Positions 23,275 through 35,416 of a DNA stretch of 64,000 nucleotides are shown here, piece by piece. A program made the position numbers and the translations under genes. The first letter of the stretch is position 1. Each line of letters starts with the position of its first letter. The stretch covers positions 31,276,865-31,340,864 of the forward strand of contig NC_031770.1 of the NCBI RefSeq assembly GCF_001522545.3. The letters run 5' to 3'. Source of the stretch: Parus major (lineage: Eukaryota; Chordata; Aves; Passeriformes; Paridae). The notes beneath the pieces were generated by a model. The model was given only the letters and a program-made list of their open reading frames with translations, was not told where the DNA came from and searched no databases.

Positions 23275-26200
23275 AGATGTTCCTTTTTGTCTGTGTACAT
23301 GTACCTGATCTTCTAGTCTATTTATATATAAGAATGTGGGTCTGAATGGCTCTTTAAATTGAATATTCACAATTCTTTTTGTGATATTTACACAGTATCT
23401 AAACATCAGGAATATAAAGGGGTGAAGATAAGTTCCATTTTCAAGAAAGAATTTGGAAAATAAACAGCCAACACCCAGCTCACAGAGGGGCCAAACTTAA
23501 CAGGAGGGGTCTCTGTGGAGCTTCTGTTAAATTGATTGTCACTGAGAAGATTCCTTATAAATTATGTTCTTTAGACTTGCTAAAATTCCCTCATGGAATA
23601 GATTTTCATGATTTTTTTTTAAATTTGAAAATTATTTTTCCATTGTCTCTAAAATAGACTTGTTTTTCCCTTTTTTATTATACTTCCCATGGTGTCTTTT
23701 ACAGACATAATGTCTCAGATGTGCATGTTGACCAAGAATTTATTTCTTAGTAAGAAATTATGCTTGATGGTACATGAGAATTTTTAGTAAAACATTAAGA
23801 AAAACTAGGAAACTTTTGGGAAAATAGGAAGGTATTATTGTAGTAACTCTGCTTTTGAAACTGAAAAGGCTTCCTTGATTAATTTTTTTTTCTATCCCTA
23901 CTGAAGCTGCTATTCTGGCCTGTGGAAAACTACACTAACTGGTCTTGACATGATGGGATGTAGATTCTTTATGACTCTACACTAAGAAGAAGCTGGAGTT
24001 ACCCAATTATTTCTATCAACGGTTATACTTTTAACATTATTTCTAGCAATTCTATTTCATGCTGTGTTTGCAGGATCAGATCTCATACACTATTCTTTTC
24101 TGAATTATTTTATTTATAATTGTTTTATAGAATTCTTATTTTCTTTATTTTAACTCCGAAACATTACCGACATCTGCTAGTAGACTCTGCAAAGTAACTG
24201 AATTCAGTAATTCATTTCAAGAGAATGTTGAGCTACTCCTTGTCTAAACTCATTCTGTGGTTCTGACTTCCCAGAGACATGAGTTCAGTGTATTTGAGCA
24301 GTGAATTCACCTTGATTTCCAATTATGTATAACTGCATAACTCAGCTGGGGAGCCCAGCCTGGCTTGGAGCTTGGGACATTCTGGTTCTCAGCTTCTTCC
24401 TGACAGCTGACCCTGATTCATTCTGATCTCTTTGAAGTACCTTGGGATGCCTGGAAAATGTGTGTATATTGTTGTTTGCTTCCTATGAAAAATTATCCCC
24501 TGAAGATGCTGTAGTTTGACATAGTGCTTTAGATTTTAACATGTCTGAGATATACTCCCCATTTTAACTTACTCCATTCCTCATGTTTCTTTTGAAGCAA
24601 TCAACTTTCAAACTTCTTTTAGAAATGTTATTGTCTTATCTTCTTTTTTTTAAATTATTTTTTTCTTAAAGGTCATTTCTCTAAGGACCTTCTTAGAGAT
24701 TCTAAGACATTTTCTCATTCCTTCAAAAATACAAGGATCTGTATGAAATGAACCCCATGATAAGCTAGAGTTTTACTTCATATTAAATATACAGGGCATG
24801 CATGATGGACAAAGAAATGGAAAGATCTGTGGTGTCGGGTATTTTTCTGAACTTAATGATTTATGGTCCTTTCCCAAAGATTACTATTAAAATTTATATA
24901 GGTGAGCTAGGTCTAAATTCTAAATTGAATTCTAATTCTAAAATTCATTCTAAATATGAGCTACTCTTAATTTAAATGTGGTTTACATTTACATAGCAAA
25001 TATTTCTCCAATTTTAATTAAATAATCAGCCCTAGAATTGGAGGAGTTGCTTCTTTTTTTTTTTGTGAGCTAATTAGATATAATCTCATTTTCTCTATCT
25101 CTATTGCCTTTAATCAGTTTTCTCTGGCCAGATAGCACTCTTAATTCAGTTATTTAGCTTGCAAACAGTAATTGTGTTTATATATTGAAGGCATTTACAG
25201 TAACTCTTTGTCCTGCTTGTTCGCACGAGCCTCAGCATTTCCCCATTACCCTCCAAATGCATTTTGATTCCTGTGGCAATCATAAGAGTGAGGAAAACTG
25301 TTGCAGTAATGTGAACAGCAGTTTATAAAACTGTACATGAGAACAAAATGTATCATGGAACAGGCTGCTGCAGCTGGGGACTCGATCCGTTGATCTGTTG
25401 GAAAGACGTGTCACATGCACATGTTTTCATTCTCTATTTCTGAGCTGACAGGATTCCTGCCTCACCTCTCTACCTGTTTGGTTGAAGTAGTTCCATACCT
25501 GCAGGATGAGTTATACCTGCGTCAGCTAGGAAATGAATCAAGCCTTGGTCTAACTGCTCCCTCTGCACTCCTAACAAATCTTCTATATCAACTTCAATGA
25601 ACAAAAAATATGTATGATTTGGAAAATTAAAGCCTTAATGTGTTTCTGTCCCCTGCCCAAGCCACAGGGGCTGCCTGGGGTGCTGTGGACATAAACCTCT
25701 CCATTTTCCTCTGTTCTGACCTGACAGCATTTTTCCCCAGAATAAAGCTTCTCTTACTGAAGAGCCTCCATTGGCACAAGCACCAAGGTGCTGGCACGTG
25801 CTCTGTGATGCAGCTGAGCATCATGCCAATGCCCAAGTGTTGGGGGCCTAGGAATTTGGGTCCTTAAAGTGGTGTGAATCATGCTAACCCTAAACAATAT
25901 TTCAGGTATTTAGATAGACACATATTAAATGATTTTTGAATATTTTCCATTAATAATTTTAGGCAGGCAGCAGCAATTTAATTTAAATTAACCATTATAC
26001 TTATATTATATAATGAATAATTATAGTATATGATGCATGTGAAATCAGATGTTTATTCTGATCTCAATTTATTTGGGTTACATCATGCTAAGAGTTCAAA
26101 ATGGAAAAGAAGTATTGAAAGTGGTTAAAGGATATGTATTTGTATAAGACATCTGCTGAAGAGACATTCTCTTTGTGGCTGTAAGATACTTTTTACTTTC

Positions 26201-27709
26201 ACTTACTAAAGATCAGAGCAAACTATTTGCATCAAAGCTTCTTATTTTAAACAGTTTATTGATGGCAACACACTTGCTGAATTTGCAAGCAAGCACCTTT
26301 ACGTAGCTAGAGCAGCATGAAGTGTGCCTGCCTGTTATTGGAAAGCATCCAAGGACATCCTCAGCCTTTCAGCTTTCCTCTGTGGGGTGGGGTTTTCCTT
26401 GCTGTTGCTGCTTTTCTTCATTTCCTGTACTGCAGCGATTTCTAAATAAGTGCTGGTTGATTTCTCCATTTGTTATTTTTCTTTTCAAAATTAGGATGCT
26501 TAGTGAGTTACTGAACTGATAGAGACTCTTTTTCCTGGATAACTTAAAGTAGGATCTCTTCCCTTTCCCTGGAGGTACTAGCTGCCGGCAGGTTTGAGTG
26601 GCCCCCTGGAAGAACCCTGATAGCCCAGATGACTTTTGATGGCCAGGGTACCAAAGGCTGCATCTTTAAACAATACCTTGCACTTGTTTGCTAAGAAGCC
26701 AGGTTGATAATCAGAAATCAACAAGGCAGCAGTGATTCCTGCCCCCAGAGGAATGCATGAGGAGATTTGTGGGGAGGAAAGGGCAAGGCTGGGCCCCATC
26801 AGGGTTGGGGAGTGGGCACCAGCAGAGCAGAGCTAGTGGGAGGAGCAGTGTGGGGGAAGCATTCATTCCCCAGCCTCCTCCTTTCAGCAAGTCGTTATGC
26901 CTTAAGGTTACTCAGTGATGGGCTTTTTGCTGCTTTTCCTCAAGCTTCTCCCTTTTACAAAGCCATTCAAAATTGCCTGTAACTGGCACATGTGCTCCCT
27001 TTTAGAGATGAAAGGTGCCATTTGTGTCTAGTTTGAATACTGACATGCCATTATCTGGTTAGAAATTTAAGGAAGAAGCTAGCTTCTAAGAAAGAAACTT
27101 TGTTACTGATTAAAACATTAGAATTTCATTGAACAAAGTGGTTTTTAGTGACCTCTGTTTCCCATATGATGTGCCCCTTTTTTGTATGTGACACTTTGGT
27201 GCAAATTGATCAGTACATTCTAAGCAAGTACAGAGATTACTATGAGGATTATGACATTATTTTAGGAGGTGACGCTGTCTGGCTGATGCATTTTAAGCAC
27301 TCTTTCAAATCTCCCTCAGTTGTGCTTAGCGTCCAGTTTGTGGTGCCAGTGAATGTATAACAGTATAACTCTTTTATCAAATCAAAATCTTTGTGCAGGG
27401 AAAGAAACACTACTTAATTAAGCAATAAATAAAAGAATTAACATTGTGACCTATGTCTTGTAAATTATCTCCAGATTAGGCAGATGCACCTGTGGTCATG
27501 TTTAAAATCAGCTTTATGTAATAGTGTAAAGAAGCACTGAGATGTTGTGTTTTGTGAATACATCTATACATCTATATATTGAAATATCTAGTAGAAATAA
27601 AGGAAAAATAAATCAACATTTACAATGCCTGACCAGTAAAACAGTAGACTGAGAGTGAATGGAGGGATAGTTTTTAACTCTGTTATTTTGGGGAATGATA
27701 AAAATGCCA
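23275..27709. other. Unique non-coding DNA
   Basis: No feature could be identified in these 4.4 kb. A short tandem-like run of TTCTAAA-type words occupies about 24911-24955. The stretch about 25060-25210 is rich in TAAT-type cores and could be conserved non-coding DNA. A GC-richer patch at about 26560-26900 matches nothing I know. Confidence 0.45.
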
Positions 27710-28535
27710 TCTTGAAGGCCCTTCAAGGGATAATTGGTTCTAGTCCTCCAATAATCCAAGGTTCTACTACCTGGAAGAGGACTGTTGCAACAAAGGACCA
27801 GATCAGCCATTGTTTTGTCTGGATGAACCTTTCCAAGGACAGGACATTCTCAACCTGTTTGACAAGATATTCCAGTGCTGCTAGCAAAAATATTTTTTCC
27901 AGCTGTCCAGCTTTAATCTCTGAAACCACAATGTGTGGTGTTTTCCTTGTTATGCTGTCTGACACTACCAAGAAGTGTTTGGTGGTGGTGTCCAAAGAAT
28001 TGCCCTTCAAATAGCTGTAAGCAGATATTAAATACCTCTGTGGTTTCTCCTTTACCCAACTTACCAGGCCCAGCTCCTTCAGCCTGTCTGCATAGGGTAT
28101 GTGTGTTAGGCACCTATGTTGGACCTTTCCAATTTTCTCTGCATCCCTCTTGAACTGAGGGTCTCCCCAGGCTGACTCGGCACCAGCTTCCCTTTGCTGC
28201 CCCACCCCTCTGGTTACAGTTCAGCATGCAATTTGTTCTGTTCACAGTGAAGCCCCACTTTTGCAGTGTGATGTCTGCTGTAACATCACAGGCATATTCT
28301 TAAGGGCTGCTGCTTGGTGAGTTTTCAGTCAATGCATGGGGTTATTTCACTCTGGTTGCAGAACCCTGTGCTTTTCCCTATTGAAGGTCATGACATTGCT
28401 GTTGGTTAACCCTCAAATATATTGAAGTCTCCTGAGCTGAGGGTCTGGCACCTGTCAGCCGCTGTGCCTTGCTCAGAGCTGCCTGAAAGTTTGAGGAGCC
28501 TGTTAACTTCCTATCTGAGTGGAGGTGAGTCTACC
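27710..28535 (-). mobile_element. Old CR1 LINE, 5'-truncated, minus orientation
   Basis: On the plus strand the sequence runs backwards through a CR1 element. Diverged 3' untranslated text comes first, then the end of the reverse transcriptase ('cccagctccttcagcctgtc', 'catccctcttgaactgaggg'), then more internal coding text ('gtgatgtctgctgtaacatc', 'acaggcatattcttaa'). The left part (27710-27830) is so diverged that the boundary is a guess. It lies 1.6 kb from a second CR1 in the same orientation, but the two differ in subfamily-level text and in decay, so they are separate insertions rather than one split copy. There is no sign of function. Confidence 0.72.
27723..28205 (-). pseudogene. Decayed C-terminal piece of CR1 reverse transcriptase
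   Basis: A 160-codon minus-strand open frame. Near residues 17-51 it shows a PQFKRD...VQHR...RLKELGL order followed by a LISAYSYLKG block at 80-89 residues or earlier, which is the CR1 ORF2 segment just before the C-terminus (family form PQYKRDVELLERVQRR...RLRELGLFS...LINVYKYLKG). The C-terminal half of the frame no longer resembles the protein. In CR1 this protein primes reverse transcription at the target with an N-terminal endonuclease. Both the endonuclease and the polymerase palm are absent here, so the fragment is inert. Survival of the open frame is probably chance. Confidence 0.6.
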
Positions 28536-30115
28536 AAAGCCTACTGATAAAGTCCATCCTGTTATTTTTATTTTGATAGCCTCCTAAAAGACTTAGCAAT
28601 GTTTTTAGGAAAAAACCCTCCATCATATGTTACATTATGCTCCTGCTCTGCTAAAGAGAAGGAAAGACTCAATAGTAAAGCAGAAGTTGATATTTTATTC
28701 TTCTGCAGAGATGATGTAAATATATTTAGAATTGATATATGAAATTTTGTAATACCTTTTTTTCTTCAGACTACACCATTTTCTGTTCTCCTTATCTCAC
28801 TGACTGATATGAACACTCTGCCATCTATAGTTTTAGATACAAATTTTTGCGCTTTTGAACGGGAGGTGTTTGTGAGCACACAGCTTTGTGACAAAGCAGT
28901 ATGTTAAGAAAGTATTTTCAGGTTAGCCTCTGAGTGTCTTCCATGTGGAGAAGTCATCATAATTGGTCTTCCAAAATCTTTTTTAGACACCTTAAATAGT
29001 TTTCTCATATTTGTGGAAGTTTCCATAACTTCAGGTCCTATATGAGAATTTTAGTGCAAATAAAGGACACTGGCTGAATTTATGTACCATGATAAAAATG
29101 TGGTCTAGTAGGATTTTAGTACTGGGAAAAAGAAACAGATCTTTAATTTTTTATTTTTTTTTTAAGATATGGTATATCTTGAATGCTAGCCCCAAGCCAG
29201 ACTCTTAATATTTGCAGATTTTTATTTAAGTCAGAGAAGAAAACTCTGGCAAAAAATGAAAAGTTACTTCAATCTAATGTATTTGGGGTTTTTTTTGTGG
29301 TGTGTTTTTCTGTTGTTTAACTCTCGTTATTTGAACCCATTAACTAAATGACCAAGTGGTTTCAGCTCTCAGTTTATGAGCTGGATGATGGATGCTGCAA
29401 TTATTCTGAAATAAAGTATTATTTTTTGTAAGTTAAGAACTGGTGCTTTGTAAGTGAAAAAAATGTTTGCTGAACATTAGGAGCATGTTTAATAGAACCA
29501 GAAAGAAGATCTACAGAAATTCAGGAGGACTTTTGAGGCTTTCTGATAGATCTTATGGAATGGAGCCCATTGACAGTCCCATTTTCACTCCCTGCAGTGA
29601 TCACTGGGTCCACCAGAACTCTCTTTTTATTTTAGGCTGCTGAAAGGGCTCACTTTGTGGATTTGCTAGTTACATTGATCTCCTAAAATTGAAACCATAT
29701 ACAGTTATGTCATGTTAATATTTGGTTTGGTAATTTCTGTTTTGCTTTGTACACTTTTAATTCAACACAGGAATACTGCATTCAGCTAAAAGTTTGTTGA
29801 TTCCTTACAAGCAAAAAAATGCAAACCAAACTAGCTTTTGAGTGTTGCTCTCTTGTGTTCCAAATAGCAGTATTTGAAATCACTAACTACTTGTGGTAAG
29901 CCTCTGAAAATAGATGCATATGATGGAAGTCATGTTTTTTTAAGTAAAAAGCACATCTGTGATGTCTGTTACAGACTCTCCACAAAATACCAGGGACTAG
30001 TTCAGCTTTATGTTGGTGTAAATGGGGCAAGACCTTGGCCTTAAAAAGAGGCCAACTTGATGCTTCATTGAAAATACTGAGATAACCTTAGAGTGAACCA
30101 TCTATTTTGGATAAA
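28536..30115. other. Unique spacer between two CR1 elements
   Basis: Nothing is recognised in these 1.6 kb. Short T-rich runs lie near 29147-29163 and 29287-29296. Confidence 0.5.
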
Positions 30116-31500
30116 TCACACAGAATCTTAGAATGTGCCGAGTTGGAAAGAACCCACAAGGGTCATGGAGTTCAGCTCCTGGCCCTGCACAGGACATCCC
30201 AAGAGTCACCCTATGTGCCCCAGAGCATTGTCCAAGCACTTCTCGAACTCTGTCAGGCTGGTGCTGTGACCACTGCCCTGGGGAGCCTGTTCCAGTGCCC
30301 AGCCACCCTTTGGGTGAAAAAGCTTACCCTTATATCCACCCTAAACCTCCCCTGACGCAACTTCAAGCCATTCCTTCTGGTTCTGTCACCAGTCACCACA
30401 GAGAAGAGATCAGTGCCTGCCCCTCCTCTTCCCCTCACAAGGAAGTTGAAACTGCAATGAGGTTTCCCCTCACTCTCCTCTTCTCCAGGCTGAACAGACC
30501 AAGTGACCTCAGCTGCTCCTCAAGCTGTCCTTCAAAATCTTTGTAGCCCTTCTTTGGGATGCTCTCTGATAGCTTAATACCTTTCATCTCATTCCCCAGC
30601 CTGTCCATACTTCCAGGGTTGCCCCATTCCAGGTGCAGAATCCAGTACTTTCCGTTGTTGAACTTCATGTGGTTGGTGATTGCCCAGGCCTCTGGTTTGT
30701 CAGTGTGTCTCTGCAGTGTCTCCCTGCCTTTGAGGGGCTCTGCAGCTCCCCCCAGTTTTGTATCCTCTCTGAACTTGCTCTGTATCATTTCCATTCCTTC
30801 ATCCAAGTCATTTATGAAGAAGCTGCTGAGAACAGGGTCTAAGATGGGCACTAGTGACAGATCCCCAGTCTGATGTCACCCCATTCATTGTAACCTTTTG
30901 TGCCTGACCAGGCTTTGTGTGAGCCAGTTGTACACCTATCCCATAATGTGTTTATCCAGCTGAATATTCTACATTTTTTCTAGAAGGATGCTAAGAGAGA
31001 CAGTATCCAAAGCTTTACTGAAATCCAAAAAGATTGCATCAACTGTCTTCCCTTGATCAGCTAGGTGGGGTACTTTGTCATAAAAGGGAATCAGGTTTGA
31101 TAAGCTGGACTTTCTTCTCATGACGACATGCTGGCTGTGACTGGTGACTGATGTCTTTCAGGTGCTTTTCAATACTTACCAGGATAATCTCCATAACTTC
31201 ACCAGGTACTTGAGACTGACAGATTTTAGAAGTTTCCAGGGTCCTCCTTCTTGAAAATCAGGACAATGTTTGCCAGCTTCTAGTCAGCTGGACCCCTCTG
31301 GATTCCCAAGACCACTCAAAATCACCGAGAGAGATTTTGCAATGATATCAACTAGCTCTTTGAGGATTCTTGAATGAATCCTATCAGGCTGCATAGATTT
31401 GTAAGGATCCAGCTGGAGTAGCAGAAAATTTATCTGCTGGTGAACTTGGTCAATGGCAATAGCCCTAGAGCCATCTTGACATCATGGAAACAAGTTCTCC
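30116..31500 (-). mobile_element. CR1 LINE, 5'-truncated with internal deletion, minus orientation
   Basis: About 1.4 kb of CR1 read in reverse. It begins with the terminal 'cacagaatcttagaatgtgc' block and 'gagttggaaagaaccc', then the 3' untranslated region and the end of ORF2. It then jumps near 30585-30590 to text that in full-length relatives lies a few hundred bases further 5' ('cagcctgtccatacttccag', 'ggttgccccattcc'). From there it continues cleanly through the polymerase region ('tgtttatccagctgaat', 'agagacagtatccaaagc', 'tactttgtcataaaaggg', 'gcttttcaatacttacc') until about 31500. Neither the 5' UTR, ORF1 nor the endonuclease is present, as is normal for CR1 5' truncation. It is better preserved than its neighbour at 27.7 kb. 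The right edge is approximate. Confidence 0.92.
30253..30851 (-). pseudogene. Broken CR1 reverse transcriptase (ORF2) remnant
   Basis: Two minus-strand open frames in different phases carry the protein. The first (30851 to 30435, 138 codons) has the conserved FINDLDEG block at residues 12-19 and the polymerase motif-C region at 25-35. The usual F-A-D-D-T box there reads F-R-E-D-T (residues 27-31): the first catalytic aspartate is Glu and the alanine is Arg, so it cannot be active. It then passes across the internal deletion into ELGLFS-like text (LGLFSLEKRR). A frameshift at about 30435-30438 leads into the second frame (30438 to 30253) with LFSVV...DRTRRNG...FFTQRV...HWNRLPR, the normal CR1 C-terminus. 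The enzyme would copy CR1 RNA at nicked genomic DNA. This copy is dead by truncation, deletion, frameshift and active-site loss. Confidence 0.88.
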
Positions 31501-34500
31501 TGAAAAAAAAGATGAATCTTGCTGCATTTCCACCTGAATAACTTTAACCTCATTAATATTTTTATTTTGACAGTCACCTTGAAGTCACTTCACTTTGATG
31601 GTGGGGTTATAACCCAACTTAGAGGTGTTATCTGCTGGACCTTAAAGGGAAATCCCTGATCCTCAGAGCCTTCTAGATTTGCTAGAATGATTCCTTCTGG
31701 GTAAAAGTGTGTATCATAGGGATTACAGAGCAAGTGTCACTGAGCTTCACTGTGGATTCTGCCAGCATTCCAGCAGCAGGGCACCACAGTGATCTTTGTC
31801 ACAGCTGCAGGGATTCTTGTTCAGCCACAATAGTGAACCTTGTCACATCCAGTGCTTTTTGTCACAATGCTGTGAAATAATTGTGGCAGCTGCAGCATCA
31901 ACCAGCTCCATCAAGGCCAAACGTGCCAGTGGACAGGGAGCACAAGCTCTGCCTCCTGCTGGTAACCCAGATGTAGTATGAAGTCTGAAGTCATCACCTG
32001 CTACATCACTGTGTTGGTCTGAACGTGACACTGGTACTGAGACCCAGATCAACCGCTTTGGCAGGAGGGATGAAACCAGGAGAGAGGGCAGCTCTCCCTC
32101 CATGGGCACTCTGAGTCTGACCTGTGAGGAAAGGTTTAGTGACCTCGAGATTCAAAGCTTGTTACTAGGGGACATGATAGCAGCAAAATGGATTTGAAAC
32201 ATGGAAAAACTTTGCCCCGCTCTTTTGTTCTCTCATGCATATATACTACTTTTCAATCCAAAGCTTGCCCTACCTTGTACCTGTGGCATTACTGGAACAC
32301 CTTTGTGCTTCTTCTTGATATTTCTACAACCTCTGTGCTTTATACTTCCCAACCTCCTTTTGGCTCTGGCTAGGTAAAGGGAGATTAAGTGACTGGTATT
32401 AGACTTCCTACAGGTACAGTTTTTGATTCTGAATCAAGATCTTGATTTATTTCAAACTTGAGAAACTGAAGGATGCAAAACGGGGTAAACCACATTTATG
32501 AATTCATGTACCCAATGCTATGTGCCCTTTACAATTTGCATCTATCCTGCTCCCACAGGACTGATTATAAGGACTGTTAAAAAAGCACTTGATGGAATGT
32601 TAAAATCTTAGGGCTTTAGGTCATCACTTACACTGTAAAAAGTATTACTAAGTACAAAAGACAGTCCATTTCTAATGTCATCAGTAATAATTTCCTTTAC
32701 TGACTATGGTGTACTGTAAAACAAGTTTTATTAGCCTCAAAAATAAATGTCCTTAATGTGTGCCTGCACTGGCTTGTTTACAGGGGCTTTGCAACTAAGT
32801 ATGTTTGCCTGGCAGTGTCCTGCTTTTACCTGTACTTCTCTCAGTATTGCAATGCAGTGCTGGAAACCAGAATATCAAAAAGCATCTCTGGAGTATTGGC
32901 AGCTGTTGTGGGGCAGCCACATTAGCCACAGATTTCACTGCCTGGCAATGAACAATAAAAAGCAAAACTCTTGATAACAGCCACTCAAGTAGCTTCTTTA
33001 TCTAACTGGAAAAGATCTTTGTGTTTGATTCCAAGCTAGTATTTCTCTATTTCTTTATCAAAAAAGATTCAAAGTACTTCTCTTTCACCCTTGAAAGTGA
33101 TTTTTTAGAAAATTATAAAGAACACTAGCAAGGGGTGTAATTACTATGGAGAAGTGAATAATTTTTTTTCTCCTGTATATGTTAAAATCTTATTTACTAG
33201 AGAATTCTTCTGTTTCTTCTTCCAAAGGATATTTTCATATTGAACCTCCTCTTTTTCCTTATGTGAGAGGCAGCCAATACTGCTGTGTAAATGTATGTTC
33301 AAGCTGCTCTGAATTAATCCTGTGTTCCCTGGCAACAACTTTGCATTTCTTTCCTTATTTTTTTGAGATGCTATGAGGGTTTGATCAGGGACACCATTAA
33401 TAGAATAGACATAATGATTGTATCAGATGATTAGAGGCATCTAATGTAGTTTCTGGACATCAGTTGCAGCTCAGTAATGGGAATAGTTCAGAGGAATACT
33501 TCCTGAGGCTTAGAGTTGGCTAAGAAGCTAGAAATCTGTCATTTTGCTTACAGCACATAGGCAATTTTCCCATGTCCTCATTGCAGTGTGAAGGGTACCT
33601 GGTGGAAAGGTAGCTCATCTTCCAGTTTATGCTTACCCCTGTCTTTGGTGCAAGTTGCACAACCCCAAGGTATTGGGTACCCTGTGGGCAGTTACGTTGC
33701 CCCAGGCTCAAACTGGGACTCTCCCTGCTCCCATGACATTTGTCTTCCTTTGCCAGAGCTGTGACATGGTGGCTGCTGCCATGACTTAAGGATAATATAG
33801 TATGTGGGTGTGCTTGTTGGAGCTATGTATCAGTATGGCAAGTTCAGCACATGGTGGTTTCAAACTTCTTCAGAGCTATACTAGGATTTCCCCCACTTTT
33901 GTTTGCTTTTTAAAAATTTATGTGGAGCTATATTAATTACCAGGTCATTTTTTCATTATTATTATTTTTAAATTTGATGATGCTACTTTCTTTTATTGCA
34001 TCCATTTGACTCTTGTCAGAACCACTTACGAATAACAACATAATTTAGTAGAAGATATCAGTTCAGCTGCTCTATGAAAGCTTTATTTAAAGGGCTGCTC
34101 TTGGCATGCAGTGAATATTTTATCATTGCCCTTATTTTCTGCTCTCATTTTCAATTCACTTTTCAATTTATAGGTTTTAATTATGTAAAAAAGAAAAATA
34201 TACATTCTTTTTTTTCTTTCTTTTTAGTTTTCCTATGACAGTCTAATTTGAATTTGTCACTGAAAGCTGCCTTTTACTATATTCAAGTTGGTTTTAGAGT
34301 CCTTCCAAAGTCTCAGAATTTATATTATATTTAGTATTTTTGGATCTAGAAAAGTACTGGGTCAAACCTTGATGCTGTTAATTCAATAGACCTTTTGCCA
34401 TTCGTAATGCTAGAATTTGCACATTTGTTTTTAGATAGGTTAGTAAGTTCACAATAATGCAGGACTTTTATTGCAAATGATGTCATGTTAGCACTTGGGA

Positions 34501-34659
34501 TTACTTAAGGCAGCCTTTGTAAAGCCACTGTTAATTTATTTAACTAGCAAATAAAATTACTTGCTTTAACAACTTAGGAATTTCAAATCCTGTTGGACAC
34601 AATGTAGGTTTAAAATGTATTTTTAATACCTATTGTCTTCTGCAAGTAGCTGGTAAAAT
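31501..34659. other. Unique non-coding DNA right of the CR1 element
   Basis: No exon or repeat family is recognised. A GC-richer part (about 31600-32150) carries a 12-bp palindrome GGGTTATAACCC at 31604-31615 and three copies of TTGTCACA (31796, 31840, 31859). The rest is AT-rich. The stretch about 34470-34600 resembles conserved non-coding DNA in texture only. Confidence 0.45.
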
Positions 34660-34678
34660 ACATATATATATATATATA
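34660..34678. repeat. (TA)n microsatellite, short
   Basis: About nine TA units. It is flanked by unique AT-rich DNA. Confidence 0.85.
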
Positions 34679-35388
34679 ACATTAGTAGTAAAAGGATACT
34701 TCAGAGTTTTTCTATTAACTATTTTAAAAGCTGTCTTTTCTCTCTTTTATTTCATTTAAGGATCAAATTTTAGTCCCAATTATGATTTTCCTGAGAACTC
34801 TCTGTTGTTAAATCAGTAACATACATGGGTTTGGGGTTTCTTTTTCAGAAGTTAGAAGATTAAACTAAGTTCCTCTGGAAGGAAAAATGCCTCTTTTGGT
34901 GCAGTTCCAAAGTCAGAACAGGATTAAAGTACATGGGGAGCAATTTTCCTATTTCCCTATGAGAATGGAAGCACGGACATTCATCTTTTGCTATGATTGA
35001 CTGCATGAGCAGATATTTACAGGTGGGGCTGGGAAAATGCAGACTGCATTTAAAATAGGGGACTGCAGCAGATAGGACGTGTCAGCTCAACTAAGCTTTT
35101 GTTCTGCAGTATGGTGGATCCTAACAGCATCAGGTTCACAGTGGCCTTTAGGCCTTTCATCACTTAGTTAAATATACAGGTAACAAATCAATAGCCCGAG
35201 ACAGTAACATTTTCTATCTAATTCCTGCTACTTCAACAGTGAAATTCTACAGTTATGTCAGTTATGTTTTGGAAATATCTTTCAGCTTTGGCTTTTTTTG
35301 CCTATTAATGTGCTGAGACAAGGTTGAATTTCCTTCAGTTACATTGTCGCTGAATGGTTTGATGATTCCAACACCTTTGTCTCACACG

Positions 35389-35416
35389 AAAAAAAAAAAA
35401 GAGCAAAAAAAAAAAA
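35389..35416. repeat. Interrupted poly(A) tract
   Basis: Two runs of about 12 A each, separated by GAGC. No retroposon body can be recognised upstream, so it is not taken as a retrocopy tail. Confidence 0.8.

Noticed and set aside
23164..23406. Minus-strand frame with alternating Val/Tyr/Cys/Ile
   Set aside because: Produced by the AC/AT microsatellite.
27148..27360. Plus-strand frame with a Tyr/Asp-rich stretch that looked exon-like
   Set aside because: No family could be named and no acceptor/donor pair fits the frame; probably chance.
35389..35416. Poly(A) tail of a processed pseudogene
   Set aside because: Upstream DNA shows no gene-like text and no flanking duplication was found.
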